Made by a program: the position numbers and the translations under genes
NCBI GenBank assembly: GCA_016840125.1
Contig: JAEOSY010000105.1
Span: 1-43,663, forward strand
Direction of reading: 5' to 3'
Length of the DNA: 43,663 nt
DNA from: Candidatus Helarchaeota archaeon
GTDB taxonomy: Archaea; Asgardarchaeota; Lokiarchaeia; Helarchaeales; HEL-GB-A
Shown here: positions 41,241 through 43,663 of the stretch, one piece after another
How positions within the stretch are numbered: the stretch's first letter is position 1
Layout: each line of letters starts with the position of its first letter
Notes under the pieces: model-generated
Told to the model about the DNA's origin: nothing
Databases searched by the model: none
Seen by the model: only the letters and a program-made list of their open reading frames with translations

Positions 41241-42956
41241 TTGGATTTCAATGAACTCGGTATCAAGGAAAAAACGTTAATACAAGTAGTAATTGCACTC
41301 GTTATTGCACTTTTATTCCAATTTTTAATTCCCGTGGATTGGCAACCATTCAATACAGCTATTGGGAACGATCTAGGAGTATTAAATGGATTTGGGTCGC
41401 CAATTACATCCCTGAGTACCTGGTTCTTCGCATTATCGATCGCTTGGGTTATTTATAGAAAGAACTCCTACATCAACAGTCTCATGATGTACTCCTTAAT
41501 TCCACTCATTGTTATCGTGGGCGTTGAATTCATCTTTTACTCGCTTTTTTGGGATTATATTCACATCGTACCCCTCATTGTGAATATTGCCATTCTACGG
41601 AGTCGTGAAACGCTGCGACAGAAATTCATTGTCCTGTTTTCTTTCCTGCTAACTGGCTTAATCTTCTTAGAATATTATATAGGTATTGCCTATACCGCGA
41701 TTCCAGAATTGATGATCCTCATTTGTTTACCAGTTTATTTCGGTGTGATTGCGGGGCTCTCGTTTTTTTTGGTACTCGGAAAACCGCCTGAAAGGGGAAT
41801 TTTCAAGAAAATCCTCAAAGGAATTTTGGTATTTTTCTGGGGACTTGGCTTATTTCTTGGATCAATCTTTTTAGTTTGGTATATTCGACCCGGTGGTGAG
41901 TATAATGTAAATGAAGACATCGTTATTGATCACTGGGTTGCTATTAGTGAAGGAAAACATAATTCTAATTCTGATATGATTTATTGGAACAAAACAGGAG
42001 CGATATACTTAGTACATGATCGCAGACCGTTTCATTTAGGAACTCCTGATGCAAAGATAGTTGTGTGGAATTCAACCGATGCACGCCACTGGACGAAAGT
42101 TGCAGAATTTACGGTAGAAGGCGAAGATGTAAGGGATCCCAAATTCGGGATTATTCAAAATAAGCTTTTTCTGTACTTTTTGAAAAATAAAAGATTTCCC
42201 TTTGCCTTTCCCTATTCCACCGTTTTTACTTCAACAGCTGATGGGGTCATTTGGGAACCCGTGGAAGAAATATCTCCGTTAAATACGCTCTTCTGGGGAC
42301 CTAAAACGAATGATAACGTGACGTGGTACTTGCCAACGTATACACGCGATCCCTATAGCGTGATCCTTCTGAACTCAACTGATGGAGAGAATTGGACCCA
42401 AGTAGCCGTCATGCACGATGGAGAGCATGTATCTGAAAGTGCCATCGAATTTCTCCCTGATGGTCGCATGATGCTCGTAAGCCGAATGGAAGGGACCAAT
42501 CCGGGTATCTTTGGAAGTGCGAACGCCTCAACCTTAATAGCTACCTCGTCGTATCCTTTTACGGAGTGGAATTATACAAATAAAATTAAATCAACAGTGG
42601 ATAAGTTAGATGGACTAGCGGTCTTTTCTTACAACAACCGAACCTATGCAGCGGCACGACACCAACCTGGTCCCAGAGGACTCTTTTCAGAACTCGGGAG
42701 TATATTTGTGAGGAAAAGAACTGGAATTTATTTAGTAAATGAAACCACGGGATTAACATATATAACCGACATACCTGCACAGGGCGATACTGCTTATTGC
42801 GGAGTGGTTCTCAATGGAACCGATGCATATATTAGCTACTACACAAGTAGGATCGATAAGGATTATCCCTGGATTCTTGGATGGCTTGCAGAAAGTGACA
42901 TTCGGATAGCACGAATCAATCTCACAGCACTATCCGCTTGGGCAGATACCATCTAA
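41241..42956 (+). CDS. Multi-pass membrane protein with outer Asp-box beta-propeller (paralogue 2)
   Basis: This 571-residue tandem paralogue of the gene immediately upstream has the same ~7-helix N-terminal domain (IQVVIALVIALLFQF; SLSTWFFALSIAWVIYR) and the same propeller with Asp-boxes (STDARHW, TADGVIW, STDGENW). Identity is high along the whole length, by eye well over a third, so it arose by duplication. The start is taken as TTG 41241 because AAGGTGA lies six bases upstream; GTG 41232 falls inside that SD. The 45-base gap to the first copy suggests co-transcription. Probable role: surface-exposed recognition or hydrolysis of glycans (inference). Confidence 0.78.
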   Translation: MDFNELGIKEKTLIQVVIALVIALLFQFLIPVDWQPFNTAIGNDLGVLNGFGSPITSLSTWFFALSIAWVIYRKNSYINSLMMYSLIPLIVIVGVEFIFYSLFWDYIHIVPLIVNIAILRSRETLRQKFIVLFSFLLTGLIFLEYYIGIAYTAIPELMILICLPVYFGVIAGLSFFLVLGKPPERGIFKKILKGILVFFWGLGLFLGSIFLVWYIRPGGEYNVNEDIVIDHWVAISEGKHNSNSDMIYWNKTGAIYLVHDRRPFHLGTPDAKIVVWNSTDARHWTKVAEFTVEGEDVRDPKFGIIQNKLFLYFLKNKRFPFAFPYSTVFTSTADGVIWEPVEEISPLNTLFWGPKTNDNVTWYLPTYTRDPYSVILLNSTDGENWTQVAVMHDGEHVSESAIEFLPDGRMMLVSRMEGTNPGIFGSANASTLIATSSYPFTEWNYTNKIKSTVDKLDGLAVFSYNNRTYAAARHQPGPRGLFSELGSIFVRKRTGIYLVNETTGLTYITDIPAQGDTAYCGVVLNGTDAYISYYTSRIDKDYPWILGWLAESDIRIARINLTALSAWADTI

Positions 42957-43043
42957 AAAAGAGGAATAAGAATCTAAAGTTCCTCTGCAACCAATCCTTT
43001 TTTACGAGCAAGTTTTAGTTGTGTCATCTTTTACAAAATCACA

Positions 43044-43053
43044 CATTTATACC
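43044..43053 (+). promoter_or_regulatory. TATA-like box implying a leaderless transcript
   Basis: CATTTATACC is centred about 27 bases before the ATG at 43075, the normal TATA-to-start-site distance in archaea. Transcription would begin at or near the start codon, which agrees with the lack of an SD. Confidence 0.4.
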
Positions 43054-43074
43054 ACAGAGAAGCTATTATAAATC

Positions 43075-43341
43075 ATGAAACTTCATAAAGTCTTTTTAAT
43101 ATCAGGATTGATCTATTTTGGGGTAGGATTACTTCTCGAAATACTTTATTGGGCAATTTGGAGTAATATCTACTGGATTTTGCTTGTTTATCCACCACCC
43201 CATATACAAAATTTGATAATGTTAGCCCCATACATCGGTGGATTACTAATTCTTATTGGGGGCGGATCGATCCTAGCTGGAATTGGGTTTTACTTGAAAG
43301 CAGATCTAGAATATCTCAGAAAGATGAAAACTTTGTTTTAA
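43075..43341 (+). CDS. Small two-helix membrane protein
   Basis: The gene encodes 88 residues. Hydrophobic helices lie at about 7-34 and 48-72, joined by a proline-rich loop (VYPPPHIQN), with a short basic C-terminal tail (DLEYLRKMKTLF). No family recognised. ATG has no SD but a TATA-like box at the distance expected for a leaderless message. It lies 118 bases after the propeller gene and probably has its own promoter. Confidence 0.6.
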   Translation: MKLHKVFLISGLIYFGVGLLLEILYWAIWSNIYWILLVYPPPHIQNLIMLAPYIGGLLILIGGGSILAGIGFYLKADLEYLRKMKTLF

Positions 43342-43486
43342 TTTTAAACGGCCTCTCATATAGTTCGACGATCTCAGCAGAGTTTGGCTAATTTAAGGAA
43401 GGGTTTCGAAACAGCTACGAAAAGTGAATAAAAGTAAATAAATTTCAATAAATTTGAATAATTTTACGTTAGATTTGAGTGGATGT

Positions 43487-43513
43487 ATTTTGCGCAAAAT
43501 TCCGATTTGCGCA
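43487..43513 (+). promoter_or_regulatory. Candidate operator: TGCGCA pair upstream of a TATA box
   Basis: ATTTTGCGCAAAAT (43487-43500) is a perfect 14-base palindrome, and a second TGCGCA in a similar AT context lies 17 bases on (43508-43513). Both precede a TATA-like ATTTATAA at 43528-43535. The spacing and symmetry suit a dimeric regulator acting on the gene that starts near 43581. Confidence 0.45.
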
Positions 43514-43580
43514 TTTTAGTCGGGTAGATTTATAACCGATGGTCGCCTATTCTCTTCTGATTTGTAATTGAGGGTAGAAT

Positions 43581-43663
43581 TTGAAGAGTATTAAAACCGT
43601 TCGCCTCACTTCGCGCCCCTTGACCCGACATAAATATAGCCAAGTCGCCCTCGCCATCTCCTC
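43581..43663 (+). CDS. Start of a gene cut by the window end (tentative)
   Basis: A TTG at 43581, preceded by GAGGGT, opens a frame that runs to the end of the window (about 27 residues, beginning MKSIKTVRLTSRPLTRHKY and continuing into VALAIS). A basic start turning hydrophobic would fit a membrane protein such as an ABC-transporter permease, but the fragment is too short to assign. The TATA-like box at 43528-43535 supports a rightward transcript. The last ~80 bases are noticeably more GC-rich than the DNA before them. Confidence 0.35.
   Translation, partial: MKSIKTVRLTSRPLTRHKYSQVALAIS

Noticed and set aside
43385..43465. Run of AATAAATTT-like repeats as iterons of a replication origin
   Set aside because: The repeats are short, imperfect and no more than expected in AT-rich DNA; no Cdc6/Orc gene or origin box is nearby.

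Overview
The window looks like a piece of an Asgard (Promethearchaeota) genome. The DNA is AT-rich and densely coding. Genes carry strong archaeal or bacterial Shine-Dalgarno motifs (GGAGG, GGTGA), and TTG or GTG starts are common. Recognisable TATA-like boxes precede several genes. Eukaryote-like parts sit beside archaeal and bacterial metabolism: a Ras-superfamily GTPase, longin/roadblock-like domains joined to winged helices, a membrane-anchored TIR protein, and two CHAT (caspase-like) proteins. The assignment to Asgard is inference from gene content; no rRNA or tRNA gene was seen.

Region 1 (1-7.2 kb). The 3' end of indolepyruvate:ferredoxin oxidoreductase alpha (iorA) overlaps iorB. A small Ras-like GTPase follows on the other strand. 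Next comes a divergent pair: a receptor-shaped protein (signal peptide, ~520-residue outer domain, one membrane helix, cytoplasmic TIR) and a TPR-CHAT protease-like protein.

Region 2 (7.2-10.4 kb) is a redox/oxidative-stress neighbourhood: a 38-residue rubredoxin-like protein, two glutaredoxin-like proteins, an HdrD-like CCG-domain protein, a conserved small CxxC protein, and rubrerythrin.

Region 3 (10.4-15.6 kb): mutL, then an operon of an HMG-CoA-synthase-like/DUF35 fusion and a thiolase, facing a VOC-family protein.

Region 4 (15.7-25.5 kb): a two-gene operon of a 1626-residue repetitive surface protein and a cytoplasmic protein with three winged helices, a beta region and a longin-like domain; then mutS.

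Region 5 (25.6-35.2 kb): a PurN-like formyltransferase, a 75-residue protein, a membrane M28 peptidase, a 1612-residue CHAT protein, and a two-gene cassette (a triple-winged-helix protein plus a seven-helix membrane protein ending in a longin-like domain). A ~44-bp direct repeat flanks this cassette.

Region 6 (35.2-43.7 kb): a ferredoxin/CrtI-like flavoprotein operon diverges from an operon encoding an unknown soluble protein, a small membrane protein, a YdjM-family protein and two tandem membrane-anchored Asp-box (sialidase-fold) propeller proteins. A small membrane protein and the start of a further gene close the window.

The most unusual signal is that the operon at 15.7-22.8 kb and the cassette at 33.1-35.2 kb appear to be two arrangements of one module. 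Triple winged helices and a longin-like domain are fused in the first. In the second they are split between two overlapping genes and the longin half is carried on a 7TM protein. This suggests a membrane-to-DNA signalling system built from longin/roadblock parts.
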